From NCBI RefSeq assembly GCF_018069875.1, contig NZ_JAGQDF010000001.1, forward strand, positions 620,001-684,000: a DNA stretch of 64,000 nt. The letters run 5' to 3'. Below are positions 9,545-17,255 of the stretch, piece by piece; positions within the stretch are counted from its first letter, which is position 1, and each line of letters opens with the position of its first letter. Origin of the DNA: Ideonella alba (lineage in GTDB: Bacteria > Pseudomonadota > Gammaproteobacteria > Burkholderiales > Burkholderiaceae_C). Position numbers and translations under genes: made by a program. The notes beneath the pieces are model-generated. The model had not been told where the DNA came from. It ran no database searches and was given only the letters and a program-made list of their open reading frames with translations.

Positions 9545-11229
9545 CCTGCGCCGCCGTCCAGCATACTGAGCCTGGCCCCCATGGCATTCAGAGCACTCGC
9601 GACAGACGCACTGAGCCTGTGCTGTGCCTGGAGATGACCAAGCAAAGCCGTACGTGTCTGCTGCTGGGTATAGCTGGCGCTCTTGGCGCCGGGTGTGCAC
9701 GCCAATTTCACCGCGAACCCTGACGCATCCTGGCGACTGTCCTGGACCTTCATCGTCACAGCCGCCGCTCCAGTACCGACCTTGAACGTCGAATTGGCCT
9801 TTTTCGCGGCCTCCAGCGCACTGGTGAGCGGTTTGCTGAGGTCCATGGCCGACTCGTTGGTACCGGCCGGCGCAGCGGCTGCTGCGATCTTCAGGCTGAT
9901 CTGCTTGCGTTGGCGCGGTGTCGATGAGTCCGCCAATTCGATACGCAGGTCATGCGGACCGACCACTGTCTTGGGTACTTTGACAATGAACCCTCTGTCA
10001 TCAAGTTGGGGGGCAATGACCTCGATGCCATAACTGGGCTCTGAAGTGATGTGTCCGTACAGAGGCGTGCTGCCGCCACTGACGTAGAACTTCTGACTCT
10101 GGTCTGCCGAAGGGTTGGCCGTGAACAACAACTCTGTGGCGCTGGGGACCAGGGCGGTTTCCTGCCCGCTTGGCACACACTTCGTCCAGTCCTCTGGTGA
10201 CGCATCCGCTGCCAGCCGAGAGGCCCGCTTGGACATCTGCTCTGCACGGACCTCAACGACCAATTGAGTCTCTGCCAGCGCAATGACGGCATCGCGGACT
10301 TGCTGCACTTTTTCAGTCGTGACCCCAGTGGTCTGGGTCCCCTTCTTCGTGTCTTCCGTGCCGGAGGGCAGTTCGTTTGTGCTTTGGCTGCTCCCTGAAG
10401 CTGCGGAAGCCGCTGTGGGTGCGGTCACCCCAACGGCGCTACCGAATCCCCCGACGACACTGGCCAAGTTCTTGAGTGCTGCCAAAACGGCCGCGGGCTC
10501 AGGCGTGCCCATGGCCGCCATCTGGTTGACTGCAGAACGAATGCTGTCGGTCGTGGCCCTCAACGACGACGCCACCTTCTTGTTCCGTTCGGACAGATCC
10601 TCAGCCTTCGTCTGGACCACCACTGACTTGTCGTGAACCGCCTGCGCGGCGGTGATTCGCTGGTCAGCGTATTGCCGGGTGACGTCGTTTGACGGGAGGC
10701 CCAACGCCAGCATTTTCAGGTCCACCAGGGCCTTGGACAACTTCTTCAGGTCAGCCAGCAGTGCGGTCGCGTCTGAGGCCTGCGCAGAAAGAGTTACGTC
10801 GTCTATGCGTTGTGCGCGCGCCATGGCGATAGCGCAGTTGGTCCGTCCGATACCCACCTGGTATGCCGTCAGATGGGCGGCTTGCTTGCTGGTGGTGGAG
10901 TAGAGGTAAAGGCTGCCTCCGAGTCCGGCAGTGGTTGTGAATGCATCACGATGGACACCTGCCGTGACCAGACCGAAGGTGGCCACGCCCAGGCCAAACA
11001 AGAGGTTGTTCACCGCCACCTGATCTGAGACATGGGCGTAGGCCTTGTCTTCATAGGCGGCCCGAAGACCCATCGCCTCGTCCATGGCACGGCCCAGTTC
11101 GGAAGTGTTGGCGGTCGTTTCGGCGGCGACGGTCGGCCGCTGAACCATCGGATTCACCGCGCAACCGCTGATCAGCAGCGACGCGGCAACGGCCAGCAGG
11201 GTGGGGTGGGAGCGGAGGTGGGCGGCCAC
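9532..11229 (-). CDS. Outer-membrane-type lipoprotein, helical, unknown function
   Basis: 565 residues from a GTG start preceded by AAGGAGT seven bases upstream. The N-terminus is a lipoprotein signal with lipobox LISGC. A second hydrophobic stretch, near LLFGLGVATFGLVTAG, lies about 60 residues later. The middle is long, Ala/Lys-rich and probably coiled coil; the last 200 residues contain a beta-rich stretch. I recognise no family. It is the first gene of a two-gene operon with the trypsin-like protease and is divergent from the amidase-like gene, with the island motif between them. A membrane-anchored partner of a cytoplasmic protease is an odd pairing. It might be a target or an anchor of the system. 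Confidence 0.6.
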   Translation of the reverse strand: MAAHLRSHPTLLAVAASLLISGCAVNPMVQRPTVAAETTANTSELGRAMDEAMGLRAAYEDKAYAHVSDQVAVNNLLFGLGVATFGLVTAGVHRDAFTTTAGLGGSLYLYSTTSKQAAHLTAYQVGIGRTNCAIAMARAQRIDDVTLSAQASDATALLADLKKLSKALVDLKMLALGLPSNDVTRQYADQRITAAQAVHDKSVVVQTKAEDLSERNKKVASSLRATTDSIRSAVNQMAAMGTPEPAAVLAALKNLASVVGGFGSAVGVTAPTAASAASGSSQSTNELPSGTEDTKKGTQTTGVTTEKVQQVRDAVIALAETQLVVEVRAEQMSKRASRLAADASPEDWTKCVPSGQETALVPSATELLFTANPSADQSQKFYVSGGSTPLYGHITSEPSYGIEVIAPQLDDRGFIVKVPKTVVGPHDLRIELADSSTPRQRKQISLKIAAAAAPAGTNESAMDLSKPLTSALEAAKKANSTFKVGTGAAAVTMKVQDSRQDASGFAVKLACTPGAKSASYTQQQTRTALLGHLQAQHRLSASVASALNAMGARLSMLDGGAGCVK

Positions 11230-11371
11230 AGGGGGACTCCTTGTCGAGAGGCAGGCTCCCCCAGTCTCGCCCGTGCAGCGATGCGTTGCATCCGCAGTTT
11301 CGATGAGGCGATCGCGGGGGCACCGCAGCCGCCGCCCGATCGTTGCCGACGGGCCTGGCTGCGGGCGGCAG

Positions 11372-11390
11372 CTTGCCGGAGTTTGTCGGC
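11372..11390 (-). promoter_or_regulatory. Island motif, copy 2
   Basis: On the minus strand it reads GCCGACAAACTCCGGCAAG. It lies in the divergent gap, 142 bases upstream of the lipoprotein start and about 100 bases upstream of the amidase-like ATG. Confidence 0.6.
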
Positions 11391-11490
11391 CCAAAGCGCG
11401 GCGCGCTTGTTCGAATGGGCACACCCGGGAAGCAGCCTTGAGGTCCCGGCCCCCGCGGCGCCGCCGCCCTTTCGACACCGGAGCTTGATC

Positions 11491-12366
11491 ATGAAGCGAC
11501 ACCTCTCTCCTCTGATGATGGCCGCCACGCTGGCGCTGTTCTGCCATCCGCTACAAGCCGCCCCGGCGGCAGCGGCCCCGGCGGCATCGAGCCCCAAGCT
11601 GGCGCGTGCGCCGATGGCCACGCCGGCCGCCAGTGCCGTCACGCCCTCCAACGCGGCCCAGTCCGCCCAGCCGGCCCGCAGCGGCCGTCTGCTGCGCGTG
11701 GCCATCGACATCGGCCGTCAGCCGGCGGGCGAGCCGGGTCAGGCCGAGTTCCGGCTGAACCAGGCGCTGGGCTCGGCACTGGCGCGCGAGCTGATGCTGC
11801 AGCAGGTCACGGTGCTGGCCATCCCGCCGGGCCTGAGCCCGGCGCAGCGGGCCCGCGCCGCCGAGGGCAGTGACCTGCTGCTGTCGGTCAACCACGAGAC
11901 GCTGACCGATGCCCAGCGGCAGCAGGCCCAGGGCGCCAGCGGCTTCAAGGTGGCGCTGGCTGGCCGCCAGGCCGCCGACCCGGTGGCCCTGGGCTGCGCC
12001 CGCGGCGTGGCTCAGGCGCTGGTCAAGGGCGGTCGTCCGCACGCGGCCGCGGTGGTGCCGATGCGGCCGCTGCTGGACGTGTCGCTGGGCGTGCAGCGCC
12101 AGGACGATCTGGCAGTGCTGAACGCCGCCAGCGTGCCGGCGATGCGCCTGCAGGTGGCCGTGCTGGCCAACCCGGCCGAGGCGCGCCAGGCCGGCAATGC
12201 CAAGTGGGTGACGCAGCAGGCGCAGCAGATCAGCCAGGCGCTGGACCGCTGCCTGCGTGCCACCAGTACGGTTGCCAAGGCTCCGACCGCCGCACCTGCG
12301 GCGCCCAGCGTGGCGCCCGCCCAGGCCGCGCGCCGCGGCAGCGAGCGCGTGATGGACGGCGCCTGA
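11491..12366 (+). CDS. Secreted N-acetylmuramoyl-L-alanine amidase-like protein, probably inactive
   Basis: 291 residues with a signal peptide (residues 1-23) and a Pro/Ala-rich linker to about 60. The rest follows the Amidase_3 fold: IDIGRQ near 72-77, the LNQALG helix, SVNHE near 132-136, and VPAMRLQVAVLANPAEAR near 217-233. In active amidases the first motif carries a zinc-binding His and the last a catalytic Glu. Here these positions hold Arg (about 76) and Gln (about 221). I therefore infer a pseudoenzyme that binds peptidoglycan or regulates an amidase in the periplasm. GGAG precedes the ATG by eleven bases. It may be the first gene of the signalling operon, although a hairpin separates it from the next gene. 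Confidence 0.65.
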   Translation: MKRHLSPLMMAATLALFCHPLQAAPAAAAPAASSPKLARAPMATPAASAVTPSNAAQSAQPARSGRLLRVAIDIGRQPAGEPGQAEFRLNQALGSALARELMLQQVTVLAIPPGLSPAQRARAAEGSDLLLSVNHETLTDAQRQQAQGASGFKVALAGRQAADPVALGCARGVAQALVKGGRPHAAAVVPMRPLLDVSLGVQRQDDLAVLNAASVPAMRLQVAVLANPAEARQAGNAKWVTQQAQQISQALDRCLRATSTVAKAPTAAPAAPSVAPAQAARRGSERVMDGA

Positions 12367-12381
12367 ACGCCGCCGACCACA

Positions 12382-12403
12382 CCGGCCGGCGCTTGTCGGC
12401 CGG
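12382..12403 (+). terminator. GC-rich hairpin after the amidase-like gene
   Basis: Arms CCGGCCG and CGGCCGG are separated by eight bases, starting 16 bases after the stop codon. There is no T-run, so termination would be partial at best. Confidence 0.3.
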
Positions 12404-12469
12404 CCGGCACGGTCGGTTTCCAGAATGGATTGCACCTGCCGGCGCTGCCGGCGAAAGAAAGGACCTCTG

Positions 12470-13318
12470 ATGCTCAACACCCTTGAACAGCGCCTGCACA
12501 CCCGCCTGCAGCAGGTGCAGGCCCGGCTGCAGGCCCGCAGGCAGGCGCTCACGCCTCCCATGCTGCAGGTGGCCTGTCACACCCAGCCCTTGGGCGCGCT
12601 GTTCGCCCCCGGCGGCCCGTCGGTGCAACTGCAGCGCGCCAACGGCGGCCGCAAGCCGGTCAAGATCGAGCTGGTGCAGGTGGACGACCTGACCGAGAGC
12701 GTGCTCAACCGCGCCCAGGTGATTGCCGACACCTCGCGCGCCGCGCTGGAAGCCCTGGAGAAGACCGCGCTGGAGGTGCGCTTTGGCTACATCGGCGCGC
12801 GTGACCGCGACTATGGCGAGGCCGACGAGGTGCGCGTCATCCACGGCAGCAGCGCCCAGCTGCTGCGCGAGCAGCAGACCGTGGTGCGTGCCGGTGGGGG
12901 TGACCCCGAAGAGCCCTTCGGCGACACCCTGATCGAGCTGCTGGAGGGCTACCCCTTCACCCAGTCGCCCGATGTGGTGCGTGCGGTGCTGCTGACCTGC
13001 AACGGCCACAGCAAGCCCACCCGCCAGGGCCTGAGCCCGCTGCAGGTGGGCGAGCGCCTGCGTGATGCGCGCACCTTCATCTGCGTGGTGGGCGAGGCCG
13101 GCAGCAACACCGAAGACTTCGTCACCGGCGCAGGCGCCTACGGCATCGGTTTTCTGGAGCTGCACAGCCAGCCTACGCCGCAGCAGGTGCAGGCCATCGC
13201 CCACAAGCTCACCGGCACGCTGATGGGCTCGCTCACGCAGACCGGCACCGGCACCCTGCCCGATGCCGGGCCCATCAGCCAGCTGCAGCCCACCGGCTAC
13301 ACGCTGCCCAACCCCTGA
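12470..13318 (+). CDS. vWA-like protein with degenerate MIDAS
   Basis: 282 residues; the ATG is preceded by AAAGAAAGGA. The pattern fits a von Willebrand factor A fold: VDDLTES near residue 70 in place of the usual DxSxS strand, a central FGYIGARD strand, the AGGGDPEEPFGDTL loop, then AVLLTCNGHS in place of the DG-containing strand, and FICVVGEAG. Metal-binding residues are only partly kept, so metal-dependent ligand binding may be altered. It stands directly upstream of a TerY-like vWA gene, 70 bases away, in a signalling operon. It is probably a second adaptor or client-binding subunit. Assignment is by pattern only. Confidence 0.5.
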   Translation: MLNTLEQRLHTRLQQVQARLQARRQALTPPMLQVACHTQPLGALFAPGGPSVQLQRANGGRKPVKIELVQVDDLTESVLNRAQVIADTSRAALEALEKTALEVRFGYIGARDRDYGEADEVRVIHGSSAQLLREQQTVVRAGGGDPEEPFGDTLIELLEGYPFTQSPDVVRAVLLTCNGHSKPTRQGLSPLQVGERLRDARTFICVVGEAGSNTEDFVTGAGAYGIGFLELHSQPTPQQVQAIAHKLTGTLMGSLTQTGTGTLPDAGPISQLQPTGYTLPNP

Positions 13319-13388
13319 GGGCGCGCGGTAACCCATTGCGCCCAACGCCTATCCGACCCCTGACACCTTCACACCCAAGGACCTTGCC

Positions 13389-14135
13389 ATGAACCCCAGC
13401 ACTGTCTTCTCCAACGCCACGGCCGCCCAGCCGCCCGCCACGCCGCCCGGCGGGCCGATGCCCGGATGGCAAGGCATCTTCACGCCGGGCAATGGCCCGT
13501 CGGTCACGCTGACCCGCACCAAGGTGTGCGGCATCCAGCGCGTGTTCCTCCAGATGGACGACTCCGGCAGCATGGGCGGCAGCAAGGCCAGCGCCGCCAA
13601 CCTGGCGGGCGCCGACCTGCTGGGCCATCTGGGATCGGCGGGCTTTCGTGACGGCTTCCTGATCAGCCTGATCAGCTTTGACGACCACGCCACCGTGCAT
13701 GCCGACCACCAGCGCCCGTCGGCCCTGGGCAGCCCCACGCTGGTCAGCGGCCGCGGCGGCACCGACGTCAGCTGCGCGCTGCGCGAGGCCAACCGCCTGC
13801 GCCGCGCCTGGACGCCGCAGCCCAGCGAGCACGAAGTGGCGCCGCCGGTCTACCTGCTGATGAGCGACGGCTGCACCGGCTTCGTGGACGAGGCGGTGCA
13901 AGAGGCCGAGGCGGCCAAGCGCGACGGCGTGACCATCGTCACCGTGGGTTTCGGTGACGATGCGGACATGGACCTGCTGGGCCGCCTGGCCACCAGCCCG
14001 GCGCACTGCAAGCATGCCGCCGACGCGGCCTCGCTGCGCGAGTTCTTTGCCCAGGTGGGTGCCACGCTGCGTGATTCATTGCGCGACGGCACCGCGCCCG
14101 GCGCGGCCCTGGGCCTGGACCTGCGCAGCGCCTGA
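13389..14135 (+). CDS. TerY-like vWA domain protein
   Basis: 248 residues with an intact MIDAS: DDSGSM (Asp57, Ser59, Ser61), the Thr in GRGGTDVS, and the Asp in LLMSDG. This is the vWA member of the TerY-P triad known from tellurium-resistance-associated systems, in which vWA, PP2C phosphatase and Ser/Thr kinase are encoded together. The PP2C and kinase genes follow at once (20-base gap, then ATGA overlap), which supports the call. It probably binds metal and scaffolds the phosphorylation-dependent switch in the cytoplasm. The first 35 residues are Pro-rich and disordered. A GGA-containing element precedes the ATG. Confidence 0.75.
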   Translation: MNPSTVFSNATAAQPPATPPGGPMPGWQGIFTPGNGPSVTLTRTKVCGIQRVFLQMDDSGSMGGSKASAANLAGADLLGHLGSAGFRDGFLISLISFDDHATVHADHQRPSALGSPTLVSGRGGTDVSCALREANRLRRAWTPQPSEHEVAPPVYLLMSDGCTGFVDEAVQEAEAAKRDGVTIVTVGFGDDADMDLLGRLATSPAHCKHAADAASLREFFAQVGATLRDSLRDGTAPGAALGLDLRSA

Positions 14136-14155
14136 CCCCCATTCGGAGAGCCACC

Positions 14156-15322
14156 ATGCACCCGGATGCACACAGCACCCCGTCGGCCCACAGCGGGCTG
14201 GTGGGCGCCATCATGCGCGGCCTGCAGGCCAGCCTGCCGCGGCCGCCGGTTTACCAGGAGATCATGCTGAGTTTGGCGCCACCTGTTGCGCCAGAGGAGG
14301 ACGGGGACGTGCCCGACCCCGGAGCTGATGCGGCGCCCACCGCCCAGCCCGATGCCCCCGCTGCGCCGGCCACACCGCTGATGCCTCGCCCGCAGCGCAG
14401 CGCCGCCGCGGGCGACACGGTGGGCCTGCACGACGGCGCGGGCCCGCTGCGCCACGTCTCCACCACCGACCTGCTGGACCTGGCGCGCCGCCTGGCCGAG
14501 AGTGGCGCCGGTCCCGAGCAGCTGCTGCGCGAGCTGACCGCGCTTGGGTTGCCGATCGGTCCGCTGGATCCGGCCACGGCGGGCGTGGTGTCGGTGACTG
14601 GCAACTCGCCGAAGGGCTGGAACGAAGACACCGCGTTGGGCTTTGTCAGCCATCACCCCCTGCTGGGCCCGTCAGGCCCGGTGCTGATGGTGTTTGACGG
14701 GCTGGGCGGCATGAAGGACGGCCGGCTGGCGTCCAAGTTCGCGGCGCTGGCCATGGCCCTGGAGCTGCACCGCACGCCCGACACCCTCACCACTGACCTG
14801 AGCGTGCACCTGGCGGCGGCCTTCGAGCGCGTCAACCGCCGTTTCCGCGCCGCGTCCAAGCTGCTGTATGGCCGCGTAGACCCGGGGGCGCTGCGCAGCA
14901 CCGCCATCGTGCTGCTCACCGAGCCCGGGCACTTCGTGTTGGGCCACCAGGGCGACGGTCAGGCCCTGCTGCGCTGTGCCGACGGCAGCCTGCTGCCGCT
15001 GTTGCAACCGCACACGAGCGCGGCCAGCAACCGGGTCAGCCGCTCGCTGGGCCCGCAGCCCGATGGCGAGGCCGAGGTGCGGCGCCATCTCCGCCAGCCC
15101 GGCGATCTGGTGGCGCTGACCAGCGACGGCTTCGAGCCGGTGCCCGTCGACCAGATGATGACCGTGCTGCACCACTACGGCTGCAGCATGCCCATGCAGA
15201 CCGTGGCCGCCGGCCTGACCGACGAATGCTGCCAGCAGCGCGACGGCCAGGGCACGATCACCTTCGACAACATGAGCCTGGCCGTGCTGCTCACGCCGGC
15301 AGTCTCGGGAGATGCGCCATGA
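14156..15322 (+). CDS. PP2C-family Ser/Thr phosphatase
   Basis: 388 residues. The first 140 are a Pro/Ala-rich, apparently non-catalytic extension. The PP2C domain follows: NEDT near 156, FDGLGG with Asp about 181, HQGDGQALL, LTSDGFEP, and the terminal metal ligand in DNMSLAVLL. These are the metal-coordinating Asp residues of the PPM family, so it should be active. It presumably reverses phosphorylation by the kinase encoded next, whose ATG overlaps this stop codon (ATGA). GGAG precedes the start. It is the phosphatase member of the TerY-P triad. Confidence 0.8.
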   Translation: MHPDAHSTPSAHSGLVGAIMRGLQASLPRPPVYQEIMLSLAPPVAPEEDGDVPDPGADAAPTAQPDAPAAPATPLMPRPQRSAAAGDTVGLHDGAGPLRHVSTTDLLDLARRLAESGAGPEQLLRELTALGLPIGPLDPATAGVVSVTGNSPKGWNEDTALGFVSHHPLLGPSGPVLMVFDGLGGMKDGRLASKFAALAMALELHRTPDTLTTDLSVHLAAAFERVNRRFRAASKLLYGRVDPGALRSTAIVLLTEPGHFVLGHQGDGQALLRCADGSLLPLLQPHTSAASNRVSRSLGPQPDGEAEVRRHLRQPGDLVALTSDGFEPVPVDQMMTVLHHYGCSMPMQTVAAGLTDECCQQRDGQGTITFDNMSLAVLLTPAVSGDAP

Positions 15323-16569
15323 GCCAACCCGCACCCGGCCACACCGTCACCGACGAGCAGGGCCGCCGCTACCGCCTGGGCCCCGAGCTGGGCTGCGGCG
15401 CCCAGGCCAGCGTCTTCGAGGCTGTGGGTCCGCAGGGGGAGCGCGTGGCCATCAAGCTGTTCAAGGCCTCGCCCTCGCGGGCCAGTGACCTGCAACGTGC
15501 CGAGGCGCTGATGCGCCATGCGCAGCAGCGCCAGCTGAGCCTGCCCGCCGCCTTGCCGCTGGCCATGGTGCGCGACGCCGCGGCCCAGGGCTATGTCACC
15601 ACGCTGGTGCCCGATGCGCATCAGCTGGAAGCGCTGATCGAGTCCGGTCAGATCGCCTACTTTGCCGGCTTCCAGGTGGTGGCCGCGCTGTGGGAGGCGC
15701 TGGCCCAACTGCACGAGGCCGGCATCGCCCACGGCGACCTGCGCAGCCGCAACATCCTGGTCAATGCCAACGGGTTGACGCTGATCGACCTGGACAACTT
15801 CGTGCTGCCCGGCCAACCCGGCCTGCCGCCGCCGCCCTTCGTGGGCGACCTCGAGGTGATGGCTCCCGAGCTGCGTCAGCGCGTGCTGCAGCGCCAGCCC
15901 GCGGCGCAGCTGGTGGGCCTGGCCACCGATGTCTATGCGGCCAACGCACTGACCTACCTGATGCTGGTGGGCGACGACGACAACATGGGCGCCGTGGGTC
16001 TGGACGCGCTGCACCGCGCCAAGCTCAGCGGTCGCTGGAACGGCGACCCGCTGGCGGGCGGCCAGGCCGGCAACCTGAACCCGCGCATGCTGCCGGTGTC
16101 GCTGATGTCGCTGATCCGCCAGGCCTGGCAGGGCGACCCGGCGCTGCGCCCCAGCGCTCGCGAGTTTGCCCGCCTGCTGGGCCAGGTGCTGGCCGAGCGC
16201 ACGCTGTTCAGCTGCCCGCACTGCGGCCAGGCCGTGTTTGCCGACGCGCTGCTGCGCGACTGCCCGCACTGCCAGCAGCCCATGCCGGTGCCGGTGCTGC
16301 AAGGCCCCGGTGTGCGCGTGCCCGTGGCCCAGGGCGCGCTGACCGTGGGCCGCGCCGAGCTGGGCGGCGACCCCAGCATCAGCAGCCGCCATGCGGTGCT
16401 GCAGCGCATGGGGCCGATGCTGCGCTTCACCGACCGCTCCAGTTTTGGCACCAGCCACCGCGACCGTGGCCAGGGCTGGGAGCACATCCCGCCCTCGTCG
16501 GCGGTGGTGCTGGTGCCGGGCGACCGGCTGCGCCTGGGCCGCACCGAGTTCCAGGTGGCCCATGGTTGA
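15319..16569 (+). CDS. Ser/Thr protein kinase with zinc ribbon and FHA domain
   Basis: 416 residues. Kinase lobe: Gly-rich loop CGAQASVFEA, Lys46 in VAIK, catalytic Asp140 in HGDLRSRN (HRD replaced by HGD), metal-binding Asp157 in IDLDNF (DFG variant). Two CPHC knuckles near 299-322 form a zinc ribbon. A C-terminal FHA domain (about 330-410) carries GRAELGGDPSISSRHAVL, with the Arg, Ser and His expected for phosphothreonine binding. It probably phosphorylates and recognises partners of the same system. The start overlaps the PP2C stop, and the end overlaps the DA1-like gene by eight bases, so all three are translationally coupled. Confidence 0.8.
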   Translation: MSQPAPGHTVTDEQGRRYRLGPELGCGAQASVFEAVGPQGERVAIKLFKASPSRASDLQRAEALMRHAQQRQLSLPAALPLAMVRDAAAQGYVTTLVPDAHQLEALIESGQIAYFAGFQVVAALWEALAQLHEAGIAHGDLRSRNILVNANGLTLIDLDNFVLPGQPGLPPPPFVGDLEVMAPELRQRVLQRQPAAQLVGLATDVYAANALTYLMLVGDDDNMGAVGLDALHRAKLSGRWNGDPLAGGQAGNLNPRMLPVSLMSLIRQAWQGDPALRPSAREFARLLGQVLAERTLFSCPHCGQAVFADALLRDCPHCQQPMPVPVLQGPGVRVPVAQGALTVGRAELGGDPSISSRHAVLQRMGPMLRFTDRSSFGTSHRDRGQGWEHIPPSSAVVLVPGDRLRLGRTEFQVAHG

Positions 16570-17221
16570 GCACGCCGCCCCGCCGCGCTGCCGCCTGTGT
16601 GGCGCCGCCGTGCAGCGCCCGCCCCGTGCACCGGCCAGCCCGCACCTGCAGTGGTGGTGCAGCACCTGCGCCGCCACGCCGGTGGACCACGCCCACCAGT
16701 TGCCCTGGCTGTACCGGCAGGTGCAGGGCTTCTTGCGCCTGCACCTGGGCCTGGCGCTGGAGCAGTGGCTGCAACCCGGCGAGCTGCGCCTGATGTCGCC
16801 CGCCGAGTGGCCGGCCCACAACGGCCGCCAGCAGCAGGGCGAGGCCCGCACCTGGGCGCATGCCTCGCCACCGGCCCATGGCCCCCGCCTGGTGCGGGCC
16901 GAGGTGTGCCTGCTGCAAGGCCTGCCCGCGCTGCAGGCCGCCGACGTGCTGGCGCACGAGGCCTTTCATGTGTACTGCCGCGCCCAGGGCCTGCGGCTGC
17001 CGCATGAACTGGAGGAAGGCACAGCCAACCTCTGGGGCTACCTGCTGCTGGCCGTGCACCCGGGCAGCGCGCTGGCCGACGAGCTGCGCCTGCGCGCCCT
17101 GCGCGACCCGAACGAGATCTACGGCCAGGGCTTTCGCGCGGCGCGGCTGGCCTATCGGCAGGCCAGTGGCTTTGGCGAGTACCTGCAGCTCGTCCGCGCG
17201 CAGCAGCCCTTGGCCGCTTGA
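16562..17221 (+). CDS. DA1-like zinc metallopeptidase with Cys knuckle
   Basis: 219 residues. An N-terminal zinc knuckle (CRLCG then WWCSTC) is followed by a gluzincin-type site: LAHEAFHVY with His132, Glu133 and His136, then ELEEGTAN near 148-155 supplying the third ligand Glu. This arrangement is that of DA1-like peptidases, which in plants cleave proteins in a ubiquitin-regulated way. In bacteria such domains occur in conflict and ubiquitin-like modification clusters. The gene is the last of the TerY-P operon and is convergent with an E1/ThiF-like gene 18 bases away. Inferred role: a protease activated through the kinase/FHA branch. The start is chosen for the eight-base overlap with the kinase. 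Confidence 0.65.
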   Translation: MVEHAAPPRCRLCGAAVQRPPRAPASPHLQWWCSTCAATPVDHAHQLPWLYRQVQGFLRLHLGLALEQWLQPGELRLMSPAEWPAHNGRQQQGEARTWAHASPPAHGPRLVRAEVCLLQGLPALQAADVLAHEAFHVYCRAQGLRLPHELEEGTANLWGYLLLAVHPGSALADELRLRALRDPNEIYGQGFRAARLAYRQASGFGEYLQLVRAQQPLAA

Positions 17222-17225
17222 CATC

Positions 17226-17255
17226 AGCGGGCGCCCCGGTCAGGCGGCGCCCGCT
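17226..17255. terminator. Hairpin between convergent operons
   Basis: A ten-base perfect stem (AGCGGGCGCC with its complement) and a ten-base loop, placed where the DA1-like and ThiF-like genes converge. It overlaps the last codons of the minus-strand gene. Weak T content on both sides, so this is a tentative bidirectional terminator. Confidence 0.4.

Noticed and set aside
12470-13318. TerD-family protein
   Set aside because: Considered because of the adjacent TerY-P genes, but the GDxxTG and DDxxG-like TerD motifs are absent and the strand order fits a vWA fold better.
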